Of a stretch of 64,000 nucleotides of DNA, positions 1-10,379 are shown in pieces. This DNA comes from Burkholderia gladioli. Lineage in GTDB: Bacteria; Pseudomonadota; Gammaproteobacteria; Burkholderiales; Burkholderiaceae. The position numbers and the translations under genes are program-made. The DNA is taken from contig NZ_CP009323.1 of the NCBI RefSeq assembly GCF_000959725.1, forward strand, positions 1 through 64,000, in the 5' to 3' direction. Numbering within the stretch: position 1 is the stretch's first letter; every line of letters starts with the position of its first letter. The notes beneath the pieces are model-generated. The model saw nothing but the letters and a program-made list of their open reading frames with translations, searched no databases and was not told the origin of the DNA.

Positions 1-431
1 GTGTTTCGTTCACCGCTGACAGCATTCGATTGTCTCCATTGGCCTGAATGCGAAACCCGCATCAGAATTTGCAAAATGGACCTTTCATGCCCGACGTACG
101 CTGTTAGAACGAACGCCGACAGAATCTCCCCCCGTTGAGCTGTCACACCGGCAGTTGAACAAGTGTGATGCACGGCCGGTTGGAACTATCTATCCGACGC
201 TGACAGCTCCGGAAAACGCGGGATTTCCGCATTGGATCGGCCCGTGAACGTGCGTGTGTTCCGCTTTTCAGCCTTTTTGATCGCATGGCACAACCGTCCG
301 TCGCTCCCACTTGGGCCTTCACGACCAGGCGCCAGCGAACCTGCAAAGACATGCATGCGGTAACCCTACCACCCCAACATTCAATCAGTCGCATGATAGA
401 ATAATCGCTAACAATGTCAAGGGAGACAATC
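1..431. other. Gene-free left edge
   Basis: I see no convincing coding region here; the open frames are short, arginine-rich and overlap each other. The last 100 bases are the upstream region of the MFS gene. No clear promoter or operator was recognised. Confidence 0.5.
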
Positions 432-1697
432 GTGCCGGGCAACGATCTTCGCAATGGCTGGTTCCGCGCCGCCTCCGAGCTTCGAGGCGGGTGGCGTATG
501 TTGTTGGGGGCGACATGGGGCGTGGCCGTAGGCGCGGCGTCACTCCCCTTTTATTCGGCTGGCGTATTCGCCGTCTCGCTACGAGCCGAATACGGATGGT
601 CACTTAGCATGATGTCACTGCCGATCCTGGGCGCAACGCTGAGTGTCTCGATGTTTGCACCTCTTGCTGGGTCCATCATCGACCGTTTCGGCCTGATTGC
701 GCCCGCAATTCTGGGGCATCTTGCCTTAGCACTAAGCTTTGTGGCTTTGGGGATGATGCCCGGAGATTTCAGCGCTTTTCTTTTCGTCTCAGTGCTGGCT
801 GCGGTCTTCGGGCTGACGTCCTCGCCAATCGGATACAGCCGCGCAATCAACGGCCGGTTCAAGACCATGCGTGGTCTTGCGCTCGGGATTACTCTGTCAG
901 GCACCGGCATTGCCGCGTTGACAGTTCCGTCCTTCGTAGCCGCGATTATTGGAATATGGGGCCGACAAGCAGCCTATCTGGCCCTCGCCGCAATCATCGT
1001 CACATCCCTTCCTTTCATTACGCTTCTTCTGCAAGAGCCAGGATCGGCGATGTCAAGACTCGAGGAATACCCGCATGCGCCCCATGCCCCGGTCCGGCCA
1101 AACGCAATACCCACAGTAATGTCAATCATTCGCGATCGACGTTTTGTGCGGCTATATTGCGCCTTTTTTCTCCAGGCTTTGGGCGTGACAGGTTTCGTTC
1201 TCCATCTGGTGCCTATGCTCAATGAGGCGGGTCTGCCGTTGGGGCGCGCAGCCACCATTCAGGGGCAAATGGGACTGGCAATCATTGCGGGACGTCTGCT
1301 GATTGGCGTGTGCGTCGACCGTTTCTTCGCACCCTACGTCGCGGCGACGGTTTTGGCAATCACGCTTGGTGGTTTCATGCTCTTTGGCCTCGCGGGCGCG
1401 CCTATGGCCCTCCCGCTGGCTTTCGCTTTGGGATTTGCGCTTGGCGCCGAGGTCGATTTGATCGGCTATCTCACCGGCCGATATTTCGGCCTCGGCGCTT
1501 ATGGTCGTACCTATGGACTGCTTTACGGCGGCTTTACCTTAGCGACCGGCCTGAGCCCCCTGATCATCGCGCAAGTTCAACACATCAGCGGAAATTACCA
1601 AACAGCACTCAGCGTTTGTGCCACATTTCTGATCGGCGCCCTTCTGCTTCTCGCCACCGCGCCTGGCTTTCCGCAGCACAGCGACAAAAGCCGCTAG
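432..1697 (+). CDS. MFS transporter
   Basis: Major facilitator superfamily permease of the inner membrane, about 421 aa, with roughly twelve hydrophobic segments. The first pair includes the conserved loop after TM2 (SIIDRFG, around residue 80), and a charged central linker separates the two halves. The substrate cannot be told from sequence; the general look is that of organic-acid MFS carriers. I chose the GTG at 432 because AGGGAG lies seven bases before it. An in-frame ATG at 414 has no ribosome site but would add six residues. The stop overlaps the 3' end of the convergent TetR gene by four bases, so the two probably form a regulator/transporter pair. Confidence 0.85.
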   Translation: MPGNDLRNGWFRAASELRGGWRMLLGATWGVAVGAASLPFYSAGVFAVSLRAEYGWSLSMMSLPILGATLSVSMFAPLAGSIIDRFGLIAPAILGHLALALSFVALGMMPGDFSAFLFVSVLAAVFGLTSSPIGYSRAINGRFKTMRGLALGITLSGTGIAALTVPSFVAAIIGIWGRQAAYLALAAIIVTSLPFITLLLQEPGSAMSRLEEYPHAPHAPVRPNAIPTVMSIIRDRRFVRLYCAFFLQALGVTGFVLHLVPMLNEAGLPLGRAATIQGQMGLAIIAGRLLIGVCVDRFFAPYVAATVLAITLGGFMLFGLAGAPMALPLAFALGFALGAEVDLIGYLTGRYFGLGAYGRTYGLLYGGFTLATGLSPLIIAQVQHISGNYQTALSVCATFLIGALLLLATAPGFPQHSDKSR

Positions 1698-2416
1698 CGA
1701 GCCGCAGACGCTGGCGGACGCAAGGGCTTTGCAGCCAGGCCCGCCCGTTCGCACGACGGGCCTGGCGAACCAAACCAGGATTCGAATCCCGCCGCCACAA
1801 ATTCGGCAAGACGACTTGCGTCGCTCTCGGCTTTTTCAACGGGAACGAGACTCTCACCCTCAGGAGGGCGCCGGGTTAATAAGGTCGCCATCAAGGTCAC
1901 CCCCATCGCCAGTGCCTCGAGAATGTCCGCTTCCGGTGCATCGGGGAACAGCTCTCCCAGGGCTTTCAGATAGAGGCTGCGGACAGGCTGAATCAGCTCG
2001 TCGAAAATAGCACGCGGAACTTCCGTCGACTCAGTCGAAAGCCGCGCAAGGATCACGACGTAGTGGTAGCCGGTCTTCGTCCTACCGACTGAGAGACTGG
2101 GCAGAAAATAGCTGTAAAGAAGATGGCGCAAGCGCGCCCGTGCAGTCCGCTGATTGGACTGCGCTCGGAGGCTCGCGACACGTTGGGCCTGAATTCCGTG
2201 GATAAACGTCTCCACGACTGCCCGGTACATTGCCTCCTTGGATCCAAAATGATAATGCGCGGAAGCAGGATTGACCCCCGCCTCTCGCTGGATTGCTCTT
2301 TGGCTCGCAGCTTCAAAGCCATGAAGAGCAAAATGTTCCGCCGCTACTTCGATAAGACGCGCACGTGTATCGGCGCCAGGGGCGGTTTTTTTACGGGGCT
2401 GATTACGCTTGATCAT
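1694..2416 (-). CDS. TetR/AcrR family transcriptional regulator
   Basis: DNA-binding repressor, 240 aa. The N-terminal helix-turn-helix spans about residues 18-62 (TRARLIEVAAEHFALHGFEA, then NPASAHYHFGSKEAMYRAV), which is the standard TetR signature. The C-terminal ligand domain contains YVVILARLSTE and resembles the CerR/DUF1956 type. The ATG at 2416 follows an AGGA ribosome site. It converges on the MFS gene with a four-base overlap at the 3' ends, and regulation of that transporter is an inference from this arrangement. The C-terminal tail is Ala/Arg-rich and may be poorly ordered. Confidence 0.85.
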   Translation of the reverse strand: MIKRNQPRKKTAPGADTRARLIEVAAEHFALHGFEAASQRAIQREAGVNPASAHYHFGSKEAMYRAVVETFIHGIQAQRVASLRAQSNQRTARARLRHLLYSYFLPSLSVGRTKTGYHYVVILARLSTESTEVPRAIFDELIQPVRSLYLKALGELFPDAPEADILEALAMGVTLMATLLTRRPPEGESLVPVEKAESDASRLAEFVAAGFESWFGSPGPSCERAGLAAKPLRPPASAAR

Positions 2417-2701
2417 TCATCCTGCACCATTCGAGTCGGTAAGCATCCTCATCTAGCGAAGACATTCCGTCCCGCAAGCTAGCATAACCTGCCCTGCGGT
2501 TGAAAGTACCCAATATTATCGAATCCGTTCAGATGCCGGCCAGCGCATCGAGAAAACAGGTCTCTTTACCGGAATGAGCAAAGCCGAGCCGACACCCTGG
2601 TTGTGTGCGGCCAATATGACCATTACCCCACGCCGCAGCCGATGTATAAGAAGTTTCGCTACCCGTTGTTGCATGCATCACCCCGGGCGCCTTTGTCTGC
2701 T

Positions 2702-4207
2702 TCACATGTCCCGCGATTTCGCCCGGTTGATCAGGAATTGCGTGAGCAGCGGCACAGGGCGCCCGGTTGCGCCCTTCGACGCGCCGCCCTTCCATGCCGT
2801 ACCGGCAATGTCCAGATGAGCCCACGGATAGCTGTCGGTAAAGCGGGAAAGAAAGCACGCGGCCGTCACGCTACCGGCTTCCTTTCCACCAATGTTTGCG
2901 ATATCCGCGAAATTCGATCTGAGCGGCTCCTGATATGCGTCGGCGAGCGGCAGCCGCCATGCGGCATCTGACGATTGAGTCGACGCGTGCAGCAGTTCGG
3001 CGGCAAGCGCTTCGTCCTTCGCAAAAAGACCACTATGGTGGCTACCCAATGCGATCACGCAGGCACCGGTGAGCGTCGCCACGTCGACGACCGCGGCCGG
3101 TTTGAATCTATCCGCGTAAGTCAGTGCGTCGCACAGAATCAGCCGGCCCTCGGCGTCGGTATTCAGCACTTCGATCGTCAGACCTTTCATGCTGGTCACA
3201 ATATCGCCGGGCTTGTTTGCATTGCCGCCGGGCATGTTCTCGCACGCGGGCACGATCGCGACGACGTTCAGCGGCACCTTCATCTCCGCAATGGCGCGCA
3301 ACGTGCCGAGAACCGCAGCCGCCCCGCACATGTCGTATTTCATTTCGTCCATGCCCGCGCCCGGCTTCAACGAAATGCCGCCGGAGTCGAAGGTAATGCC
3401 TTTACCGACCAGCACGACCGGCGCGGTGTCCGCGTTTGCGCCGTCGTATTGCAGCACGATCAGCTTGGGCACTTCTGTCGACGCTCGGGCTACCGATAGA
3501 AACGAGTCCATCTTCAGCTCTCTGATCTCTTCGTAGCCAAGTACTTCGACCTTCATCTCCCAGTCTCTTGCGAGCTGCGTTGCCGCATCCGCCAGATAAG
3601 AGGGCGTGCAAACGTTGCCCGGCAGATTGCCGAGATCCCGCGCGAAATCGACTCCGTTCGCCAACGCGAGCCCTTGTCGAACCGCGAGCTGTGCGCTGTG
3701 CTCGTCTTCCGCGTCAACGTCGAATACGACCGACTCCAGCACGCGCTCTTCCGGTTCTGGCTTGCTCTTCATTTGCAGGAATCGATAGCTTACGTCGCGC
3801 AGTTCAACGATTGCCTGCCGGATACGTTCGCGTAGATCGAGACTTTGTACCGGCAACAGCGGCAGCGTGCAATTGACCTTCGCCGCTCTCGAATGCAATA
3901 GCGTTTTCCACGCCGCTCGCAAAACCTCTTTATAACGATCCGCCTTGAACGCCTCGGCTTTGCCAAGGCTGACCACCAGCACTCGCGCGGCGCCGATCCC
4001 TTCGACCTCGTGGAGACACAGCGTGGCCCCCGCTTTCGGAGCGATATCGCCCGACGTCTTGAGTCTGCTCAGCTTTCCGCCGAGCGCCGCATCGACGTCG
4101 GCGGCAATACCGGTCAGCGTCTCTTCGTCGAAAACGCCGAGTACGAGGCAGTCGGCCGAAGAAAACCGTGGGTGCTTGCACACCTTGATCTTGAATGAAA
4201 CAGTCAT
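2702..4207 (-). CDS. pepA: Leucyl aminopeptidase (M17, PepA)
   Basis: Cytosolic dimetal aminopeptidase that removes N-terminal residues from peptides. It is 501 aa, the usual family length. The C-terminal catalytic domain shows the metal-binding and active-site motifs [11 protein letters not shown] (around residue 265), the NADAEGRL signature and ALTYAD. The N-terminal macro-like domain is intact. I chose the ATG at 4207 ([11 protein letters not shown]), which fits the family start; the open frame extends 62 codons further upstream without family similarity. The neighbours give no operon. In some bacteria PepA also binds DNA, which cannot be judged here. Confidence 0.95.
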   Translation of the reverse strand: MTVSFKIKVCKHPRFSSADCLVLGVFDEETLTGIAADVDAALGGKLSRLKTSGDIAPKAGATLCLHEVEGIGAARVLVVSLGKAEAFKADRYKEVLRAAWKTLLHSRAAKVNCTLPLLPVQSLDLRERIRQAIVELRDVSYRFLQMKSKPEPEERVLESVVFDVDAEDEHSAQLAVRQGLALANGVDFARDLGNLPGNVCTPSYLADAATQLARDWEMKVEVLGYEEIRELKMDSFLSVARASTEVPKLIVLQYDGANADTAPVVLVGKGITFDSGGISLKPGAGMDEMKYDMCGAAAVLGTLRAIAEMKVPLNVVAIVPACENMPGGNANKPGDIVTSMKGLTIEVLNTDAEGRLILCDALTYADRFKPAAVVDVATLTGACVIALGSHHSGLFAKDEALAAELLHASTQSSDAAWRLPLADAYQEPLRSNFADIANIGGKEAGSVTAACFLSRFTDSYPWAHLDIAGTAWKGGASKGATGRPVPLLTQFLINRAKSRDM

Positions 4208-4799
4208 AAGTCTATTAGAAAAAATGGCGAGTTCAATTTCCGGCCGGCTATCTGTTCCGATCCGGTCTTTAGCGCATGACGCATATCCATCATCGTTTCG
4301 TTGGTGGTCCGAGCTGACATTACCGGCGACAATGGCCGCTTTGAGAATTCGGTGTCGTGCGACGCGCACCTGAAAAGCGACGAGATCGACCACGCGTTCG
4401 GCTTTTTTCCGCGGCCGTTATCTGGCGGCGCTCACTCGCAGCAGAAGCGCCGCATGGCGATCACCCACCGCGCTCGCTCGCGAAGATGGTACGCGTGACG
4501 CAGCGAACATCTTTTCCAAAGTAAGCACGAGAAAAGGCTTTCCTTGGAACAGCTTTTCCTGAAGCGGCGATCCGCGGAAATGAATGTGCACATGCAATCG
4601 TGCGCGTTTTCCGAGAACCAGTTCTGCGCTGATTTCAACCCTCATGTTGGATTCAAACTACGCGCCGTCAGCCATATTTTGAAATGGCATACTACGTGTG
4701 CAGGCGTTCGTAGTTTGAATTTGATATGCACAGTCGCAACGAATCTGTTCGGGTCAACCCTCGGGTCGGCCCTCATTACCGTCCGGGATATAGTGTCAG
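4208..4799. other. Intergenic region between pepA and the sigma factor gene
   Basis: There is no believable gene in these roughly 590 bases. The short frames are shadows without family similarity. The region must carry the promoters of the divergent pepA and ECF sigma genes, and it contains a 12-base inverted repeat near 4.65-4.72 kb, listed separately. I could not identify a clear Fur box by eye. Confidence 0.5.
4651..4720. promoter_or_regulatory. Inverted repeat upstream of ECF sigma gene
   Basis: ATTCAAACTACG at 4651-4662 is repeated in inverted orientation (CGTAGTTTGAAT) at 4709-4720, with 46 bases between them. The right arm lies about 80 bases before the sigma factor start. It could be a binding site for a dimeric regulator with looping, or a relic of a small inserted element. 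The function is unknown. Confidence 0.4.
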
Positions 4800-5351
4800 A
4801 TGAATGACGGCTCATTGACTGTTCAATCGCCGACAAAGCAGCTCCTGCGTGACGGGCTCGCGTTGTCGCGATCAACATGGCTGAGCAACGAGTTCCGTCA
4901 TAGCTATGCCTGGCTGAAGTCAAAACTGCACCGCCGCGTCGGTTCGCACGCCGATGCGGAAGACCTCGCGGCCTCGTCGTTTGTCGAATTGGCCGGCGTA
5001 GACGATCTGGCAGCGGTCCGCGAACCGCGCGCTTTCCTGACCGTCATCGCGCAGAGATTGACGTTCGAATTGTGGCGGCGGCGTGATCTCGAACGCGCGT
5101 ACCTCGATTCATTGTCGTTGCAGGAAGAGCCGGTCGTGCCGTCGGCGGAGAACATCGCCGAAGTGACGCAGGCGCTGTTTCTGATCGACCAGGCGCTGAA
5201 TGGCTTATCGTCGAAAGCGAAAAGCGCGTTTATCTACAGTCAGGTCGACGGACTGACCTACGCCGACATAGCGGACCGCCTCGGCGTATCGAGCAGCATG
5301 GTTCGCAAATACATCACGCAGGCGCTGGAGAAGTGTTACCAGGCCGGATGA
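4800..5351 (+). CDS. FecI-like ECF RNA polymerase sigma factor
   Basis: Extracytoplasmic-function sigma factor, 183 aa. Region 2 spans about residues 30-95 (HADAEDLAASSFVEL and PRAFLTVIAQRLTFELWRR). Region 4 forms the C-terminal helix-turn-helix (LTYADIADRLGVSSSMVRKYI). This is the FecI/PvdS type that directs transcription of TonB-dependent siderophore receptors. A FecR-like anti-sigma and a receptor with an STN signalling domain lie 9-13 kb downstream, so it is the likely partner. Sigma and anti-sigma genes normally sit side by side; here they are separated by five unrelated genes and the uptake operon. Confidence 0.88.
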   Translation: MNDGSLTVQSPTKQLLRDGLALSRSTWLSNEFRHSYAWLKSKLHRRVGSHADAEDLAASSFVELAGVDDLAAVREPRAFLTVIAQRLTFELWRRRDLERAYLDSLSLQEEPVVPSAENIAEVTQALFLIDQALNGLSSKAKSAFIYSQVDGLTYADIADRLGVSSSMVRKYITQALEKCYQAG

Positions 5352-5375
5352 CCTGCTGCATTCCCGCTGGTCAGT

Positions 5376-5804
5376 TCAAGCCGCCTTTCTGAAACGTTCG
5401 AGACGGCGCGCAATCTGGTCGATCACATTGAGCGGCGCGAGGGCTAATTGCGCGTCGTGTTCGGTCAGAAGCGCAGCGTACACGCGCATGCCACTCTCGT
5501 TCAAACCGTAGCGCCCCTCTATTCCACTGGCCAATGCATGACTGGCCAACTCTTCATATTCCGCCAATGGCCGCAGCGTCGAGCCGCCATATCCCATTTC
5601 GCGCAGCATGGCGGCCGCCATCGCCGCGCGCAATACGATCTGCAACGCCATCAGTGCGCCCACGCCCGCTCGCAGCGCCTCGAGCTGAAGGTGATATTCG
5701 AGCGAGAGAACATTGCGAATCGGCTCGGGCAAAGGGAGAAGTTCTATTCTGCGCGCCCTGTTCATTCGGTTCGACTGATCGAGTCGATGTGTCCATGTCT
5801 TCAC
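5376..5804 (-). CDS. Conserved hypothetical protein, helical
   Basis: Protein of about 142 aa (129 aa if it starts at the ATG at 5765) that I do not recognise. The composition is that of a folded helical protein, with an alanine- and methionine-rich helix in the middle (GVGALMALQIVLRAAMAAAM) and basic ends. There is no signal peptide. The GTG at 5804 has no clear ribosome site, so the start is uncertain. Its stop faces that of the sigma gene with 24 bases between them. The placement next to the iron sigma gene suggests a possible link, but nothing in the sequence proves it. Confidence 0.55.
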   Translation of the reverse strand: MKTWTHRLDQSNRMNRARRIELLPLPEPIRNVLSLEYHLQLEALRAGVGALMALQIVLRAAMAAAMLREMGYGGSTLRPLAEYEELASHALASGIEGRYGLNESGMRVYAALLTEHDAQLALAPLNVIDQIARRLERFRKAA

Positions 5805-5917
5805 GTTTTATACGAGAGTTATCTGCGTGGGAAATACGGTCGCGAATGTGCTTGCGGAATGCCAGCACATGCCGCGTGCGCACTGCTTCTATACCGGGGC
5901 GAAACGACTGCTGCGAA

Positions 5918-7396
5918 TCAGGCCGTTCCTCCAACCGTCATGTCGTCCACTCTCACGGTAGGCTGACCTACGCTCACTGGAACCGACTGCCCCGCTTTTC
6001 CGCATACGGCCCGGCCGGGATCAAGTTGCAGATCGTTTCCAACCATCCGTATCTTCCTGATCGTATCCGGGCCGTTGCCAGTAATCGTCGCGCCTTTTAC
6101 CGGAGCGGTTATTTTTCCGTTCTCGATCAGGAATGCCTCCGAAGCCTCGAACACGAACTGGCCACTCGTGATATCGACCTGTCCGCCCTGAAGACTCGCC
6201 ACGTAGATCCCTATTTCGACCGACTCGATAATGTCACCCGGGTCGCGATTGCCGTTGAGCATAAACGTATTGGTCATGCGTGGCATTGGCGCAACCGCGT
6301 AACCTTCGCGACGGCCATTACCGGTCGGCCTCATGCCCATCAACCGCGCGCTCAGGGAATCCTGCATATAGCCGCTCAGCACTCCGCGTTCGATCAGCAC
6401 CGTGCGTTGCGTCGGATTACCTTCGTCGTCGATATTGAGCGATCCACGCCGGCCCGCTAACGTGCCGTCGTCGACGATGGTCACGTCGTCGTGTGCGACT
6501 TTCTCCCCGATGCGCCCCGCGAATGCCGACGTGCCGCGCCGGATGCCATCGGCTTCCAGACCGTGACCGACCGCTTCGTGCAATAGCACGCCATTCCACC
6601 CGGGGCCGACCACGACGCTCATTTTCCCTGCTGGCGCCGGCCGCGAATCGAGTTTGATCAAAGCCGCATCCACCTGGGTGTCGATCAGCCTTCTTAGTTG
6701 TTCGTCCGACCACGCGCCAACGCCGTATCGCCCGCCAATACCGCCACTGGCACTCTCCTGCCTCGGCGCGGATCTGACACGAACATTGACCGACAGCATC
6801 AGCATCGGACGAACGTCGCCGCAACTCAAACCGTCACATCGTCCTATCCAGATCTTTTCGTACGTCGCGGACAGCATTGCATTGACCTCGACGACGCGTG
6901 GATCGCGTGCGCGCGCCATCCGGTCGATCTTTTCCAGCAGCGCAATCTTGTCTGCATCCTGCAAGCCTACGAACGGATAATGTGCATCGTACAGCGCATG
7001 AGGATCGGTCAGTTCATGCAACGGCCCTTGATCGAGAACTTTCGTGCCCGACACCGAGTCGCTCAATTGACCCGACAGATGCCGAAGCGAATCGGCGTCG
7101 ATACGTTGCGAACTGGCAGTCGTTGCTTCCTCACCGCGCAAAACGCGAAGGCCGAAACCCGAATTGCAATTGAACGACCCCGACCGCACGACGCCACCCT
7201 CCAGCGACCACGACTCGGAAATAGTCTCTTTCAAGTAAATGTCGGCGTAGCTCCCGGACCTACCGAGCGCAAGGTGTAATGCGGCAATCAGATGCGATTC
7301 GTCGACGCCATTCTTCTCCAACAGTCCGGCATACGCGATGGTCTGCAGTTCGTCGGCTGACGGAAGATTATTTACGACTTCGAGATTCAGATTCAT
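5918..7396 (-). CDS. tldD: TldD metalloprotease
   Basis: Catalytic subunit of the TldD/TldE (PmbA) zinc protease, which cleaves unfolded peptides and, in several bacteria, matures modified peptides such as microcin B17. It is about 492 aa from the ATG at 7396; the frame is open to 7471. The zinc motif HEAVGHGLEAD (HExxxH) is present in the middle. The C-terminal domain contains the usual SGQFVFEASEAFLIENG stretch. Its partner pmbA lies 130 bases upstream on the same strand. Standalone TldD proteins are common in Burkholderiaceae, so this pair may be a second copy. Confidence 0.9.
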   Translation of the reverse strand: MNLNLEVVNNLPSADELQTIAYAGLLEKNGVDESHLIAALHLALGRSGSYADIYLKETISESWSLEGGVVRSGSFNCNSGFGLRVLRGEEATTASSQRIDADSLRHLSGQLSDSVSGTKVLDQGPLHELTDPHALYDAHYPFVGLQDADKIALLEKIDRMARARDPRVVEVNAMLSATYEKIWIGRCDGLSCGDVRPMLMLSVNVRVRSAPRQESASGGIGGRYGVGAWSDEQLRRLIDTQVDAALIKLDSRPAPAGKMSVVVGPGWNGVLLHEAVGHGLEADGIRRGTSAFAGRIGEKVAHDDVTIVDDGTLAGRRGSLNIDDEGNPTQRTVLIERGVLSGYMQDSLSARLMGMRPTGNGRREGYAVAPMPRMTNTFMLNGNRDPGDIIESVEIGIYVASLQGGQVDITSGQFVFEASEAFLIENGKITAPVKGATITGNGPDTIRKIRMVGNDLQLDPGRAVCGKAGQSVPVSVGQPTVRVDDMTVGGTA

Positions 7397-7526
7397 GTCC
7401 AGCGTGCCTATTGGGTAATACGGGCTAAAACGGGTAAACCGGTCTCCGCCTGTCGTCGCCGACTGATGCATCGACGTGGTTTGATTCGCTGGCGTATCCG
7501 CTCAGGGCTGATGAAATGCCGGCGGC

Positions 7527-8885
7527 TCAATGACCGCCAATTGTCATTTCTCCGATCAACCACGATCCTGTTGTGACGCCCCCACGCGTAATCGTGTCCG
7601 AGCCAACCGCCAGCAGGTCCGCGAACATCGAGGTCAGATTCGACGCGAGCGTGATTCCCGCGACGGGAAACCGAATCTCGCCGTTTTCCACCCAGAACCC
7701 TTTCGCCGCGCGCGAGAAATCGCCAGTCAATCGATTCACGCCGCCGCCGGCCATTTCCGTCACCAGCAGCCCGTTACGCAGCTTTCGCAACATCGCCGCA
7801 AAGTCGTCTGCTGCAGTCGTCATCGTGCTGATCACTTCGAGGTTATGCGCACCTGCACCGTTGCCCGTCGGCGCCATGTTCAATCTGCGAGCCGCATAGA
7901 GTCCGAGAAAATAGGCTTGTAGTGTCCCTTCTTCAACGATCCATCTGCGTGAGCCGCTTATCCCGTCGCCGTCGTACAGACGGCTCGCCATTCCCCGCTT
8001 GACGAAGGGATCCTCACGCACATTGAGATGAGCCGGAAAGATTGCGGCACCCAGCCGGTCCTTCAGAAACGACCCGGTTCGATACAACGCGTCGCCTGAC
8101 GCTGCACTGACCAGTTCTCCGATCAGCGACATGACGGCGGACGGCTCGAACAGGACCGCCGCGTTGCGCGTGGAAACCGGCTGCGCATCGAGCGAGCCGA
8201 TTGCACGCCGCGCAGCCTGAATTCCGATTGACTCCGGCGTGTCGAGATCGGCAAACGAACGTGCGGCATCGTTCCAGAAGCCAATCTGCTTGTTGTTGTC
8301 TCCAACAGCGACTGGTGCGCACGAGATCGAATAAGCGGACCACGGCGAACTGCGACAAAATCCACCGGATGTAGCAAGCAACGAGACGCCGGCCGACGCA
8401 TGCATACTCGCGCCATTTGTCGTGCCGATAAGCGGACTGTGTGCGAATGCCGCGTCTTCCGCGCGCGCCGCGACGCTCATCCACTCGTCGAGACTCGCGT
8501 CATGCCGGTTATACAATTCGAGGTCGGCAACCACGGTGGCCCATTCGTCGGCTTGCGCCAAACCGGCTGCCATGTCCGGCGCAGTGACTTTCGCGATATC
8601 CACCGCTGCTTCGACTGCGCGCTTCAATCCTTCATCGGACAGATCGGAAGAACTGGTTGCCGCGCGACTGCCGTTGCGATACACGGAGATGGAAATCTCC
8701 GATGCCATCCTGACATTTTTCTCCGACGACACACCGCCGCGCACAGTCGCCGCTTTCGCTTCGAACTCGACAACTTCCACACGCACGCTATCCGCTCCCG
8801 CGTTGCGCGCCATACCGATTGCGCGGCTCGCGGTGTCTTCCATCTTCACGATGCCGTCGTGAAACGGGCTCGCGGCACCCTGCAT
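7527..8885 (-). CDS. pmbA: PmbA/TldE family protein
   Basis: Non-catalytic partner of TldD, 452 aa. It has the same fold but lacks the HExxxH zinc motif, as is normal for PmbA. The C-terminal part (KGFWVENGEIRFPVAGITLASNL, near residue 410) matches the family. It lies directly upstream of tldD and probably shares its transcript; together they form the heterodimeric protease. The ATG at 8885 gives an N-terminus (MQGAASPFHDGIVKMEDTA) that may begin a few residues later at the second methionine. No peptide-modification gene is adjacent, although a RiPP-like cluster lies 20 kb away in the island. Confidence 0.88.
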   Translation of the reverse strand: MQGAASPFHDGIVKMEDTASRAIGMARNAGADSVRVEVVEFEAKAATVRGGVSSEKNVRMASEISISVYRNGSRAATSSSDLSDEGLKRAVEAAVDIAKVTAPDMAAGLAQADEWATVVADLELYNRHDASLDEWMSVAARAEDAAFAHSPLIGTTNGASMHASAGVSLLATSGGFCRSSPWSAYSISCAPVAVGDNNKQIGFWNDAARSFADLDTPESIGIQAARRAIGSLDAQPVSTRNAAVLFEPSAVMSLIGELVSAASGDALYRTGSFLKDRLGAAIFPAHLNVREDPFVKRGMASRLYDGDGISGSRRWIVEEGTLQAYFLGLYAARRLNMAPTGNGAGAHNLEVISTMTTAADDFAAMLRKLRNGLLVTEMAGGGVNRLTGDFSRAAKGFWVENGEIRFPVAGITLASNLTSMFADLLAVGSDTITRGGVTTGSWLIGEMTIGGH

Positions 8886-9124
8886 AACATTGCTCCAAGA
8901 GTCGGGATATTGACGGCGATTCGCGCTCGATCACTTCGATGTCGTACTGTCGTTCCGTTATCGACCTTGCGAACCGCTGAAGCAATCAAGTCTACCGATC
9001 CAGTCGGGAATTCTTTTACAAAATAAGCCTGCAATTCACGTCGGCCTGGCATCTAATTCCGTTTGTATTGCGAGTGAAGAAATGCATTTTCCCAACGGGG
9101 AACCGCAGACCGGTGACGTCAGAA

Positions 9125-10318
9125 TCAGTGGAACGTACGGGTCAATTCGATCAGCGCATCGCCAAACGCACGACCCACTTCTACACGGGCTTCTGCGCCT
9201 TCGAAGTATTGATAGGCAAAGCGCCGCGCCAATTCCGGGTCGCGCTCGCGCAAGATGTCGAGCAGCGCGTCGCCGCGAGCCGGCTTTTCACCTCGGGCGA
9301 CCGCCTCGTTCACGAGTCCCTGCATCGCCTCCGCAAACCGGTGCTCGTCCTGTGCGGTCCAGTCGATTTCCGTACGAAGTCGCGCGCAGCGAAGATTCGC
9401 GATCCGGAACAGCAACTGGCTGAGTATCGAGGGATCGCTCAGCGGTACGGACGCCGCCGTGAGAACGTCCTTGAGTACCGGATCGTCGATACGCGCCGCT
9501 TCTTCTTTCGCAACGCCGAGATTCGCCACCACCTCCGGCGAGCCTTCGTCATACAGTGTGATCAGCTTTTCTCGCACGGCCTGTGCGCTGTCGTTCGAAC
9601 CTGTCGCGTCGCTCAATGTGCTGCTTCGAAGTGCCGCGACCAGCAGGCGACCCGGCAACGCGCTCAGATTGGCGCCCGCATTGACCGCGTCGAGCCAGTC
9701 AGTCGTAAATTGCGCGGCGCCCAGATTGGTGCCGCGATAGGTAGAAAGCGACTCGACGATACTCAGCACGTCAGCGGCTATCCCCAGGTTCTGCGCACAA
9801 TCGTCGATATCCGCGATATTCGCTGCGAACTGAATCGCACCGTTCAGATCGCCTTCCCACATCACCTCTGAAGGCACCGCCTGCTTGCGGGAAACAAGGG
9901 CACGCAGACTCGTCACAATCGACTGCTTCTTCGCCTCATCACCATTGAATGCTTTGAGGTTCGCGACATTCGCCGTGGGAAGCTCGGTCGCCGTTCCCAG
10001 ATGACCGTCGATAAACTTCGCAAGCTGCGCGACCGTCCGGTTTCCGACGACACGTCCCACCTCGACGCCCTTGTCCAGCAGAAGCAGCGTTGGAATGCCG
10101 CGCACGCCGAAGCGGTCGCGAATGGACGCGTTCTCGTCCACGTTCACCTTGACGAAGTCGACGGTGCCGACGAACTGCTCGCTGACCTTCTTCAGAATCG
10201 GCGCAAGCGCTTTGCACGGACCGCACCACTCCGCCCACAGGTCTACCAGAACCGGCCGCGTATTACGCACGACATCCGAATCGAAACTGGCTTCGGTCAC
10301 GTCTTTCAGACTGCTCAT
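9125..10318 (-). CDS. YbbN-like thioredoxin with C-terminal helical domain
   Basis: Thioredoxin-fold protein of 397 aa. The N-terminal domain (residues 1-110) carries the active-site motif WCGPC near residue 32, so it keeps both redox cysteines. The C-terminal 250 residues are helical and TPR-like, as in the YbbN/CnoX group of redox-linked holdases. The ATG at 10318 is supported by GGGAAAG just upstream; the same frame runs a further 144 codons upstream as a shadow of the ABC transporter gene. It lies 61 bases downstream of the ABC exporter gene on the same strand and may be the last gene of that operon. Confidence 0.85.
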   Translation of the reverse strand: MSSLKDVTEASFDSDVVRNTRPVLVDLWAEWCGPCKALAPILKKVSEQFVGTVDFVKVNVDENASIRDRFGVRGIPTLLLLDKGVEVGRVVGNRTVAQLAKFIDGHLGTATELPTANVANLKAFNGDEAKKQSIVTSLRALVSRKQAVPSEVMWEGDLNGAIQFAANIADIDDCAQNLGIAADVLSIVESLSTYRGTNLGAAQFTTDWLDAVNAGANLSALPGRLLVAALRSSTLSDATGSNDSAQAVREKLITLYDEGSPEVVANLGVAKEEAARIDDPVLKDVLTAASVPLSDPSILSQLLFRIANLRCARLRTEIDWTAQDEHRFAEAMQGLVNEAVARGEKPARGDALLDILRERDPELARRFAYQYFEGAEARVEVGRAFGDALIELTRTFH

Positions 10319-10379
10319 ATCTTTCCCGTTGATATATTTCGAATCGAGCATCGGGCCGATACTCGTGTGTGTTGGTCGA